Assembly: GCA_035549195.1 (NCBI GenBank)
Contig: DASZRK010000049.1
Location: 1-64,000, forward strand
DNA length: 64,000 nucleotides
From: a bacterium
GTDB lineage: Bacteria > Oederibacteriota > Muellerivitia > Muellerivitales > Muellerivitaceae
Direction: 5' to 3'
Shown: piece after piece, positions 9,725 to 17,682 of the stretch
How the letters are laid out: the number at the start of each line of letters is the position of its first letter
Position numbering within the stretch: position 1 is the stretch's first letter
Made by a program: the position numbers and the translations under genes
The notes under the pieces: generated by a model
What the model was told of the DNA's origin: nothing
Databases searched by the model: none
What the model saw: the letters and a program-made list of their open reading frames with translations, nothing else

Positions 9725-12130
9725 ATGCCCGAGACCAAAACTTGCGCCAATTGCGGCGCCAAGAATCCCAGTTCGAATAATTTTTGCGAGCAATGCGGGG
9801 CCAAACTCACCGGTCAAACCGAAAAGAACCAGCCCAAATCCCAGTCGTCTTCCAAGCAAGCTAAAAATATCCCCGTCGGGACTGCTCCCCTTCGGGAAAA
9901 AGCCCCGTCCCTTCCCCTGAACCGCTCCGGCCTATCCATTTCCTGGATGGCCATGGCTTACACCGTCCTGTTGCTCATCGCCGTCTTCACCCGGTTTGAC
10001 CACTTAGGTAACAAACCCCATCACCATGACGAAAGCATGCATTCCGCTTATTCAGCCGAGCTCTTCCAGGACGGGAATTACAAATACGATCCCATGCTCC
10101 ACGGACCTTTCCAATTCCACGGGAACGCACTGATGTATTACCTCTTTGGCGTCTCTCCCGCCACTTCCCGCTTCTTGGCAGCCAGCTTCGGCATCCTCAC
10201 CGTTGTGCTGGCCATGTTACTGGGCCCCTTTCTCGGCCGTTGGGGGGCTTTTTTAGCCACTCTCCTGATCGTCATCTCCCCCAGTTTCATGTATTTCGAC
10301 CGATTTACCCGGGAGGACGCCTATGTCCTGGGTGGGACCTTCCTTTGGGTCGTTTTCCTTTTTCGCTATTACCGCTCCCGTCTCCCATCGGACCTCTGGT
10401 GGGCGGCTTTGGGCTTCGTCATCGCCTTTTGCACGAAGGAATCCATCTTCATCACCATCGCGGTCCTGGGCACTTACCTCTTTATCCGTCTCTTGCCCTG
10501 GCTTGACGTCCTTATCGCGGGCGGCTTGACCGCTTTCGGCATGAGCATGACCCTAGTCCTGGAGAAAGGGAACCCCGCCCGGATGCCGGTCCTGATGCTC
10601 TGCCTCGCGGCGGCCTTCGCCTATACGGTCGTCCAGATCGCAGTGCGTTGGATCGAATACACCAAGAAGCCCAAGTCCGCTCCGCCCGTCTGGGATATGT
10701 TGCTCGGCTTGGAAGCGGGGGCCATCCTTTGGGAATTGGTCGCCTATGGCCTCTGGTGGGTCCTGGCCATTTTGGTCCTCCGGATCTGCCCGCACTTCGG
10801 CATTTCCGTTCCGCTATTCTTCTCGGCCCTTTTGCTTTTCTCTTACTTCGGCCTTTTGATCCGTTTCGGTTGGCTCTGGCTGAAGAACGTTTCCCCCGCC
10901 CTGACGGGTTCCCTCTCCATCTGCAGCATCATTTTCACTTTGCTCTTCACGACCTTTTTCACCGTCGGAGCCGACCAGGGTGATCTTTGGAGCCGGTTCC
11001 ACGAATTGCTGGAAGCCCTTTACCGGGGCGCCTTTGGGGGCCTCGAATATTGGTGGGGCCAGCACGACGTCCACCGGGGGGACGAACCCTGGTTTTACTA
11101 TCTTCTACAGCTCCCGGCGAACGAAATGGTTTCCTTCCTTTTCTCGTTCATCGGCATCCTTTACTACGGCTTCTTCAAAAGACAGAACATCCCTCTTTTC
11201 CTGGCCTATTGGTATGTGGGCTCCTTGGCCCTTTTTTCCTGGGCCGGGGAGAAGATGCCATGGCTGATCCTCCACCCCCTATTGCCTTCCCTCCTCTTAA
11301 GCGCCTATTTGGTCGGACAGGCGGTGGAATCGGTTCCCGCCGGTTTCTTTGGCCGTACGGTCCGGACCGCGATCTTCTTGGTGTTCGGGCTTTTGACTTC
11401 CTATTCCCTGCACTCGGCGGTGCTCCTGAGCTTCTATCACGAGTCCAACCCGGTCGAATCCTTGGTCTATGTCCAATCCGGGCCGGACTGCCTGGAAGTG
11501 GAGAAGATCGTGCGGCGTATTTCCTACGGGGAGACCGGCGGTCCGAACCCCGAGGCTCCTGCGGGCATCTCGGATGGGGAAAAGGCCTTTCATGACGGCC
11601 TGGCCCTGACCATCGAGTCCACCTGTTCTTGGCCTTTCGCCTGGAACTTCAGAGATTTCCCCAAACGAAACCACCCCGACCACATCACCATGGCCGACAA
11701 CCCGATCATCCTGACGGGCGTGGAACTGGATCACGAGTCCTATCCCATCCTGAGCACTGCGGGCTATGTCAACCGCAAGTACAAGTTACGCACTTGGTGG
11801 ATCCCTTCCTGGTACAAGAAGGGTTACCCCGCCCCGCCGATCACCTTGCCCACCTTCCTTTCCTGGCTCGGTTCGAACTTCCTGCCGTTCGGAACCGCCA
11901 AACCCGATATGGTGGACTGGAACGACCTGAAGAATTGGATCCTTTACCGGAAAGTCTGGTCCGACCTGGGGAGCATGAACATGCGCTTATGGGTACGCAA
12001 GGACCTGGCGGAAAGATATGGTTTCACCGGGACCGACCGGACCGACATCCCGTCCGACTTCCCCCAGCCGCTCCCCGCCCCCGAATCCCCTATGGAAAAA
12101 AAGGGTAAAAAACACCGTTCCGGGGAATGA
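9725..12130 (+). CDS. Agl23-like membrane glycosyltransferase, copy 1, with N-terminal zinc ribbon
   Basis: This 801-residue polytopic protein matches the TIGR03663 family (flippase activity-associated, Agl23-like), distantly related to dolichyl-phosphate-mannose protein mannosyltransferases (GT-C fold). It carries the family's diagnostic DE dipeptide (residues 102-103, in HHHDESMH) and HGP tripeptide (126-128). Residues 7-24 are a zinc ribbon with Cys7, Cys10, Cys21 and Cys24, joined to the first transmembrane segment by a flexible Lys/Ser-rich linker of about 45 residues. About a dozen hydrophobic segments follow, then a soluble C-terminal domain from about residue 570. AAGGAG lies 7 nt before the ATG. 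The family is known to occur with YYY proteins, two of which are encoded nearby. The substrate is unknown; protein or polyprenol-linked glycan glycosylation is inferred. Confidence 0.85.
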   Translation: MPETKTCANCGAKNPSSNNFCEQCGAKLTGQTEKNQPKSQSSSKQAKNIPVGTAPLREKAPSLPLNRSGLSISWMAMAYTVLLLIAVFTRFDHLGNKPHHHDESMHSAYSAELFQDGNYKYDPMLHGPFQFHGNALMYYLFGVSPATSRFLAASFGILTVVLAMLLGPFLGRWGAFLATLLIVISPSFMYFDRFTREDAYVLGGTFLWVVFLFRYYRSRLPSDLWWAALGFVIAFCTKESIFITIAVLGTYLFIRLLPWLDVLIAGGLTAFGMSMTLVLEKGNPARMPVLMLCLAAAFAYTVVQIAVRWIEYTKKPKSAPPVWDMLLGLEAGAILWELVAYGLWWVLAILVLRICPHFGISVPLFFSALLLFSYFGLLIRFGWLWLKNVSPALTGSLSICSIIFTLLFTTFFTVGADQGDLWSRFHELLEALYRGAFGGLEYWWGQHDVHRGDEPWFYYLLQLPANEMVSFLFSFIGILYYGFFKRQNIPLFLAYWYVGSLALFSWAGEKMPWLILHPLLPSLLLSAYLVGQAVESVPAGFFGRTVRTAIFLVFGLLTSYSLHSAVLLSFYHESNPVESLVYVQSGPDCLEVEKIVRRISYGETGGPNPEAPAGISDGEKAFHDGLALTIESTCSWPFAWNFRDFPKRNHPDHITMADNPIILTGVELDHESYPILSTAGYVNRKYKLRTWWIPSWYKKGYPAPPITLPTFLSWLGSNFLPFGTAKPDMVDWNDLKNWILYRKVWSDLGSMNMRLWVRKDLAERYGFTGTDRTDIPSDFPQPLPAPESPMEKKGKKHRSGE

Positions 12131-12171
12131 CCTCCTCGGAAGGCCGCGGGAAAGGGCCCATATCCTTCAGT

Positions 12172-12201
12172 TTGACAAAGGTTTTTAAGGATAGGTATAG
12201 T
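12172..12201 (+). promoter_or_regulatory. Sigma-70-type promoter of second Agl23-like gene
   Basis: TTGACA (12172-12177), an 18-bp spacer and TATAGT (12196-12201) repeat the promoter of the first copy exactly in hexamers and spacing. The duplication therefore appears to have included the promoter, and the second copy can be expressed independently. Confidence 0.8.
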
Positions 12202-12260
12202 TGAGCGTCTTTCCCACCGTCATTCCCTGCTTGTTCTCAAACCTTCCAAGGAGCCTTTGA

Positions 12261-14666
12261 ATGGCCGACAACAAGATCTGCGAAAAATGCGGCGCCAAGA
12301 ACCCCGCTTCCAATAATTTTTGTGAGCAATGTGGGGCCAAATTGACGTCCCAAGAGGTTGCCGTCAAGGTCACCGTCCCTAAGCCCACCCCAAGATCCGA
12401 ACCCGCGAAAACCGAGCCGGCTCCGGACGCGACCATCGGAAGCCCTGATCGATCCTGGGTGCCAGCCAATTCCTTCCACCTGGGCTGGATGTCCATCGCC
12501 TATGCGGTCCTGCTCCTCGTGACCGTCTTCACCCGCTTCGACCACTTGGGCGCCAAGCCCCACCACCACGACGAAAGCATGCACGCCTTTTATTCCTACC
12601 AACTTTTCAAGGACGGGGACTATGAATACAACCCGATGATGCATGGCCCCTTCCAGTTCCACGGGAATGCATTCATGTATTACCTTTTCGGCGTTTCCAA
12701 TGCCACTTCACGGTATTTGGCCGCCTCTTTCGGCATCCTCACTGTGATCTTGGCCATGCTCTTGGGCCCTTTCCTGGGCCGTTGGGGGACCTTTTTGGCC
12801 ACCTCCCTTATCGTTATCTCACCCAGTTTCATGTATTTCGACCGTTTCACCCGGGAAGACGCCTATATCTTGGGCGGCACCTTCTTGATGGTCGTTTACG
12901 CCATGCGTTATTACCGATCCAGGGTCCCAAGCGATCTCTGGCTGGCCGCCTTGGGGTTCGGCATCGCTTTCTGCACCAAGGAATCCATCTTCATCACCGT
13001 GGCCGTTCTGGGCACCTACCTTTTCATCCGTTTGCTTCCCTGGCTGGATGTCCTCATCTCCGGAGGTTTGGTGGCCTTTGGTCTTCTGCTGATGATGATC
13101 CTGGATAAAGGGAATTCGGCCCGTCCGGTCCTTTTTGGCCTCTGTCTCGCTGCCTCTTTTGGTTACACCCTGCTCCAACTGGCCCTGCGTTGGATGGCCC
13201 AGCGGGGACAGAACAAGGCCGAAAGCCCCCTCTGGGAGACCCTTTTGGGCCTTCGGCTCGACAAGATCGGCCTGGAACTGGGACTGACCTTGGGCTGGTG
13301 GGTAGGCGCCATTCTTCTCGTACGCCTCTTTCCCCATTTCGGGATCAACCTTCCGGGTGGAGTCGACATGCTTTGGGTCCTGGCCTTCTTGGCCCTTTTG
13401 GGACGTTTTGGCTGGCTTTGGCTCACGGACAGGGCTCCGGCCATGACCGGTTCCATCACCATCTTCGGCATCCTGTTCACCCTGCTTTTCACCACTTTTT
13501 TCACCGTGGGCGGCAATCAAGCCGATTTTTCAACGCGTTTCCATTCCCTCTTGAACAGCCTCTACATGGGCGCTTTCGGGGGTTTGGAATATTGGTGGGG
13601 CCAGCAGGGCGTACACCGGGGGGACCAGCCCTGGTATTACTATCTGCTCCAGCTTCCGGCCAACGAAATGGTTTCCTTCTTCTTCTCACTGGTGGCCATG
13701 GCCTATTACGGCCTCGTAAAACGCCGGAACCTTCCCCTCTTCCTGGCTTATTGGTATGTGGGCTCTCTGGCCCTTTTCTCTTGGGCCGGGGAGAAGATGC
13801 CTTGGCTCATCCTCCATCCCTTGCTGCCAGCTCTCCTCTTGACCGCCTATTTCATCGGGGATCTGATCGAGTCCGTGCCGGCCGGTTCCTGGGGACGCAT
13901 GGCCCGCACGGGAGCCCTGGGGCTTTTCGGGCTTTTATCGACCTATTCCCTGCATTCCGCCGTTCTTTTGAGCTTTTATCATGAATGCAACCCGGTGGAG
14001 CCCCTGGTCTATGTCCAGTCGGGACCGGATTGTCTGGAAGTGGAGAGGATCATCCGGCGTATCTCTTACGATGAAACCGGCGGACCCAATCCTGAAGCGC
14101 CTGCCGGGATCTCCGAAGGGGAAAAGGCCATGCACGACGGCCTGCCCCTCACCATCGAGGATAAATGTTCCTGGCCCTTCGCCTGGATCCTGCGGGAATT
14201 CAGCCGCCGCAACCACCCCTCCAGCATCACCATGGCGGATAACCCCATCATCTTGACGGGCACCGAGACCGATTCCCAGTCCTATCCCATCCTGAGCGCC
14301 GCCGGCTATGTGGACCGGAAATACAAGCTCCGGATCTGGTGGATCCCCTCTTGGTTCAAAAAGGGATTCCCCCAGACCGACCTGACCCCTGGACTCCTGA
14401 CCTCCTGGTTCTTCTCGAACATCCTCCCTTTTGGGACCCCGAAACCCGACATGGTGGATTGGAACGACCTGAAGGATTGGATCCTCTACCGGAAGGTTTG
14501 GTCCGACTTGGGAAGTTATAATATGCGTTTGTGGGTCCGCAAGGACCTGGCGGACAAATATGGTTATACCCATACGGACCGGGCCGATATTCCCGCCGAT
14601 TATCCCAAGCCCGAACCCATCCAGGAGCCCACCCTGTCCAAGGGAAACAAGCACGGCAAGCATTGA
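12261..14666 (+). CDS. Agl23-like membrane glycosyltransferase, copy 2, with N-terminal zinc ribbon
   Basis: This is a tandem paralogue of the preceding gene with exactly the same length (801 residues). The zinc ribbon cysteines (7, 10, 21, 24) are conserved, as are the DE pair (104-105), the HGP tripeptide (128-130) and nearly all of the core membrane region. The two copies differ most in the linker after the ribbon (here Pro/Lys/Thr-rich) and in the cytoplasmic or luminal loops around residues 280-370. An AAGGAG ribosome site precedes the ATG. Retention of both copies with separate promoters suggests related but distinct acceptors or donors, as expected for a family in which several members can occur in one genome. 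It ends in a shared terminator facing the minus-strand glycosylation operon. Confidence 0.85.
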   Translation: MADNKICEKCGAKNPASNNFCEQCGAKLTSQEVAVKVTVPKPTPRSEPAKTEPAPDATIGSPDRSWVPANSFHLGWMSIAYAVLLLVTVFTRFDHLGAKPHHHDESMHAFYSYQLFKDGDYEYNPMMHGPFQFHGNAFMYYLFGVSNATSRYLAASFGILTVILAMLLGPFLGRWGTFLATSLIVISPSFMYFDRFTREDAYILGGTFLMVVYAMRYYRSRVPSDLWLAALGFGIAFCTKESIFITVAVLGTYLFIRLLPWLDVLISGGLVAFGLLLMMILDKGNSARPVLFGLCLAASFGYTLLQLALRWMAQRGQNKAESPLWETLLGLRLDKIGLELGLTLGWWVGAILLVRLFPHFGINLPGGVDMLWVLAFLALLGRFGWLWLTDRAPAMTGSITIFGILFTLLFTTFFTVGGNQADFSTRFHSLLNSLYMGAFGGLEYWWGQQGVHRGDQPWYYYLLQLPANEMVSFFFSLVAMAYYGLVKRRNLPLFLAYWYVGSLALFSWAGEKMPWLILHPLLPALLLTAYFIGDLIESVPAGSWGRMARTGALGLFGLLSTYSLHSAVLLSFYHECNPVEPLVYVQSGPDCLEVERIIRRISYDETGGPNPEAPAGISEGEKAMHDGLPLTIEDKCSWPFAWILREFSRRNHPSSITMADNPIILTGTETDSQSYPILSAAGYVDRKYKLRIWWIPSWFKKGFPQTDLTPGLLTSWFFSNILPFGTPKPDMVDWNDLKDWILYRKVWSDLGSYNMRLWVRKDLADKYGYTHTDRADIPADYPKPEPIQEPTLSKGNKHGKH

Positions 14667-14684
14667 CCAGGAAGACGCTGGAAC

Positions 14685-14723
14685 AAAAAAGGGAGTCTGC
14701 CTCACGGCGGACTCCCTTTTTTT
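14685..14723. terminator. Bidirectional terminator between convergent transcripts
   Basis: GGGAGTC (14691-14697) pairs with GACTCCC (14710-14716), extended inwards by GCC/GGC. The stem is flanked by six A on the left and seven T on the right, so it can stop transcription in both directions. Confidence 0.9.
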
Positions 14724-14732
14724 ATGCGTTCC

Positions 14733-15458
14733 TCAGACCTGGCCCAACAGGCCTAACCCCTTCAGTTTAAGAAGGGTCCATCCGAACCCCGCCAATTCGC
14801 CAAAATTCAGTTTGCTTTCCCCCTCATGTCGGTTCACGAAAATGATGGGGATCTCGACCACGGCCGCGCCTTTTCGGACGGCCCGGTATAGGATCTCGAC
14901 CTGGAACGAATATCCCCTCGAGAAGACCTTGTTCAGGTCGATCTTGCGAAGGATCTCGCTGCGGTAGCACTTGAAGCCCCCCGAACAGTCGGCCTGCCGG
15001 AGGCCTAAAAGGACCCGGCAAAAAAGGTTCGCTAATTGACTGATGAGAAAACGCCTGGCATTCCAGTTCACCATGCCCCCGTCCTTGATATAACGGGAAC
15101 CGATCACCAGGTCGTAGGTCTTGGCGAGTTCCATCATCTTGGGGATATTGGCGGGATCATGGGAGAGGTCCGCGTCCATCGCAATGACGTTCCGATAGCC
15201 CTTTTCCAGGGCGTAGCGCATTCCAGCCACATAGGCCGAGCCCAATCCCTGCTTCCCCGCCCGGTGGAGGACCCGGACCCGCTTATCCATGCGAGCGAGC
15301 CCGTCCGCGATCTTGCCGGTCCCATCGGGTGAATTGTCGTCCACGATCAAAAGATGGCTGGATTTGGAGGCCTTGAAAATCTTGTCATAGATGTTCCGGA
15401 TGTTGCCTTTTTCATTGTAGGTGGGAACAACGATGATCGTATCAGGGGACGACCTCAT
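14733..15458 (-). CDS. GT2 polyprenyl-phosphate sugar synthase (DPM1-like)
   Basis: This 241-residue family 2 glycosyltransferase resembles dolichol-phosphate mannose synthase and related enzymes that move a sugar from a nucleotide donor to a polyprenyl phosphate on the cytoplasmic face. The start ATG 15458 is chosen because GAGG lies upstream and the core begins at once: VPTYNE at 11-16, DDNSPDGT at 40-47, the metal-binding DAD at 95-97, and the SGGFKCYR segment near 168-175. There is no C-terminal membrane domain, as in the soluble DPM1 class. It is the last gene of the glycosylation operon, 22 nt after an NHL gene. Such an enzyme would supply the lipid-linked sugar donor that the GT-C membrane proteins of this island need. 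Donor identity cannot be read from the sequence. Confidence 0.85.
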   Translation of the reverse strand: MRSSPDTIIVVPTYNEKGNIRNIYDKIFKASKSSHLLIVDDNSPDGTGKIADGLARMDKRVRVLHRAGKQGLGSAYVAGMRYALEKGYRNVIAMDADLSHDPANIPKMMELAKTYDLVIGSRYIKDGGMVNWNARRFLISQLANLFCRVLLGLRQADCSGGFKCYRSEILRKIDLNKVFSRGYSFQVEILYRAVRKGAAVVEIPIIFVNRHEGESKLNFGELAGFGWTLLKLKGLGLLGQV

Positions 15459-15480
15459 GAAAGGGTCCTCAGGGCTCGGA

Positions 15481-16548
15481 TCACTGGCCCGGGACGGCCG
15501 GGAACAAGAACCGGGCGACCTGCCCCTTCCCCTTTTCGACGACCAGGACACGCCCTTCGGCGTTGATGGCCAACCCAGCGGCCCCCGGGAAACTGTCCGC
15601 CTCTTTCTTGACGTCCTTTCGAAGACAGATGGCCAGGAGTTTCCCGTTAGGGTCCAGTTTCAGGACCGCCCCTAGGCTAGTCGAAGAAGCCCAAAGAGCA
15701 TCGGCCCCGAAGGTCAAGTAGGGGACCTCATCATTCTTCCCCTTCCACGTGGAGATCTTAAAGGCACCCATGAATTTCCCATCCGGATCGAATTTTTGGA
15801 TCCGAAGGTTGTCGGAATCGGCCACATAGATGGCGTTGTGATCGTCCGCCGTGATCCCGACGGGTTCGCGGAACTTGCCGTCGGTGGTCCCGAAACCGCC
15901 CCATTCTTTGATGAAATTACCCCCAAGGTCGAAAACCTGGACCTTGTGGTTCCCCGTGTCGGATACATAGAGGCGGTTCAGACCGTTCCCCACGATGGAC
16001 CGGGGGCCGAAAAAACCGTGGCTGAATGTTTTCAGGAACTTCCCGCTCGGATCGAATTCCTGGATACGGTGGTTGAAGGTATCACAGACCCAAAGGTTGT
16101 CCTGGGCATCCACATAAAGGCCGCTGGGTTGCTCGAACTCCCCGTCCCCTTTCCCTTCCTGGCCGATCGTGAACAACGGCGCACCGTTGGGGTCGAACTT
16201 TTGGATATCGTGCCCGCCGAAATCGCTGACATAGAAATCCCCCGCACGATCCACGGCCACGTCGACCGGTTCGCGAAAATGTCCGGGGCCTGTCCCCCCT
16301 TGCCCCAATTCCATATCGACCATCACGGCGACCTTTTTGGCGTTGTTCGCAAGGTCGGTCAAGGTCCGCACCGCGAGGCCCACCACGATGGTGGCCAATC
16401 CCAAAAGGAACAACAGGACCAGGGCCTTGAAGCCCTTGCCCCTCTTTTTTTTAGCCGGTTTTACAGCGCCCTTGCGTCCCTTGGCGGGCGCTTTCGGGAC
16501 GCCCTTGGTCTGGAGCACCTTCTTGTATTTCGCCGGGGTTTTCGCCAT
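15481..16548 (-). CDS. Membrane-anchored NHL-repeat beta-propeller protein A
   Basis: This 355-residue protein has a strongly basic N-terminus (about residues 1-40, rich in Lys and Ala/Pro), one transmembrane segment (about 42-62), and six NHL-type repeats that should close a six-bladed beta-propeller. The blades share the pattern P-x-G/D-(hydrophobic) x D..G/N x (hydrophobic) YV(A/S/C)D ... R(I/V)QxF, clearest at FREPVDVAVD, FEQPSGLYVD and FREPVGITAD. Positive-inside topology puts the propeller outside the cytoplasm. Propellers of this class usually bind proteins or glycans. It sits in a tight operon with a second NHL gene and YYY proteins, which suggests a scaffold or acceptor-binding role in the glycosylation island; this is inference. 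Confidence 0.85.
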   Translation of the reverse strand: MAKTPAKYKKVLQTKGVPKAPAKGRKGAVKPAKKKRGKGFKALVLLFLLGLATIVVGLAVRTLTDLANNAKKVAVMVDMELGQGGTGPGHFREPVDVAVDRAGDFYVSDFGGHDIQKFDPNGAPLFTIGQEGKGDGEFEQPSGLYVDAQDNLWVCDTFNHRIQEFDPSGKFLKTFSHGFFGPRSIVGNGLNRLYVSDTGNHKVQVFDLGGNFIKEWGGFGTTDGKFREPVGITADDHNAIYVADSDNLRIQKFDPDGKFMGAFKISTWKGKNDEVPYLTFGADALWASSTSLGAVLKLDPNGKLLAICLRKDVKKEADSFPGAAGLAINAEGRVLVVEKGKGQVARFLFPAVPGQ

Positions 16549-16586
16549 GGAAGCCTGACCTTTCTCGCCGTTTCTCCCCGAAGGGA

Positions 16587-17651
16587 TCAGTAGAGACCCT
16601 TTACCTTCACCAACCGTCCCGCCCCCGCGTCCACCACCAGCAGGTTGCCATCCTTATCCACCGCCACACCGACCGGCACATTGAAGAGGGGAGCGCCGTT
16701 GCTGTTGTTGTCGAGGGCACCCGCCGGGGTACCATCCAGTTTGAAGGCGAGGACCTTCTTCCCTTTGCCGTCGGAGGCGTAGATCACCCCATGGGCCTTG
16801 TCCAAGGCGAGATGGGGTTCGATGTCGATCTGTTCCGGCACCATCTTGTAATGTTTTCCATCGGGGACCTTATTGAAAGGAAGGACCCATTTGGCCGGGA
16901 ACTGACGGATGAATTGACCCTCGCCGCTGAAGACCTCGATCCGCTGGTTGATGCGATCGGCCACATAGAGGTTGCCTGCTTGGTCCAACGCCAAACCGAT
17001 GGGCTCGTTGAACATACCCTCCTTGTCGCCTTGAGACCCGAAGGCCTTGATCTTCTTACCGTTCTTGTCGAACTTCACGATCCGATGCTTCCCCGTGTCG
17101 GCCACGAAACAATTGCCCATAGGGTCCACCACCAGTTCCCGGGGGGCGAAAAAGCCGTCGTCCGCGGCGAAGGCGAACTTGGCCTTCCCCTTCTTCGTGA
17201 AGACCTGGACCCGGTAGTTCCAGGTGTCGGCCACATAGACCGTATCGTCCGGACCGATCGCGATCCCATTGGGTTCATGGAGCTTTCCCAGGGCTTCGGT
17301 CGCGAGTTTTTTGGCGTCACCCTTGGTGGAAGCCATCGCATCGAAAAGACCCCCGAAGTCCCCCAGGAACTGCCAGTCGCTGCCGCGGAAGCGTTCGACA
17401 CGGTTGTTGCGGCTGTCGGCGATGTAAACGTCCCCATCCCCATTGATGGCCGCGCCCCGGGGATAAGCGAACTGCCCCTTGCCCGCCCCCGGTTGCCCGC
17501 CTTGCATCAGCACCAGGCCGAATCCCGGCTGACCGATCTTCGGCGCCGGAGCTTTCTTCAGCATGACCCAAACGATGGTCCCCGCCACCAGGGCCAGGAT
17601 GACCCCCAGGACCATTTCCTTCGCGGACACTTCACGATCTCCGATCCTCAT
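16587..17651 (-). CDS. Membrane-anchored NHL-repeat beta-propeller protein B
   Basis: This 354-residue relative of the downstream NHL protein has one N-terminal transmembrane segment (about residues 13-30, VILALVAGTIVWVML) and six NHL blades, for example YPRGAAINGDGDVYIADS, LHEPNGIAIGPDDTVYVAD and FNEPIGLALDQAGNLYVAD. I prefer ATG 17651 because GGAGG lies 5 nt upstream; ATG 17666 is an alternative that adds five residues. It begins 31 nt after the YYY gene ends and is followed by the second NHL gene after 38 nt, so all are co-transcribed. Blade sequences differ clearly from those of the neighbour, so the pair is an old duplication. Confidence 0.85.
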   Translation of the reverse strand: MRIGDREVSAKEMVLGVILALVAGTIVWVMLKKAPAPKIGQPGFGLVLMQGGQPGAGKGQFAYPRGAAINGDGDVYIADSRNNRVERFRGSDWQFLGDFGGLFDAMASTKGDAKKLATEALGKLHEPNGIAIGPDDTVYVADTWNYRVQVFTKKGKAKFAFAADDGFFAPRELVVDPMGNCFVADTGKHRIVKFDKNGKKIKAFGSQGDKEGMFNEPIGLALDQAGNLYVADRINQRIEVFSGEGQFIRQFPAKWVLPFNKVPDGKHYKMVPEQIDIEPHLALDKAHGVIYASDGKGKKVLAFKLDGTPAGALDNNSNGAPLFNVPVGVAVDKDGNLLVVDAGAGRLVKVKGLY

Positions 17652-17682
17652 CGAACCCTCCGTCATGGATTTTGACCCTTGT

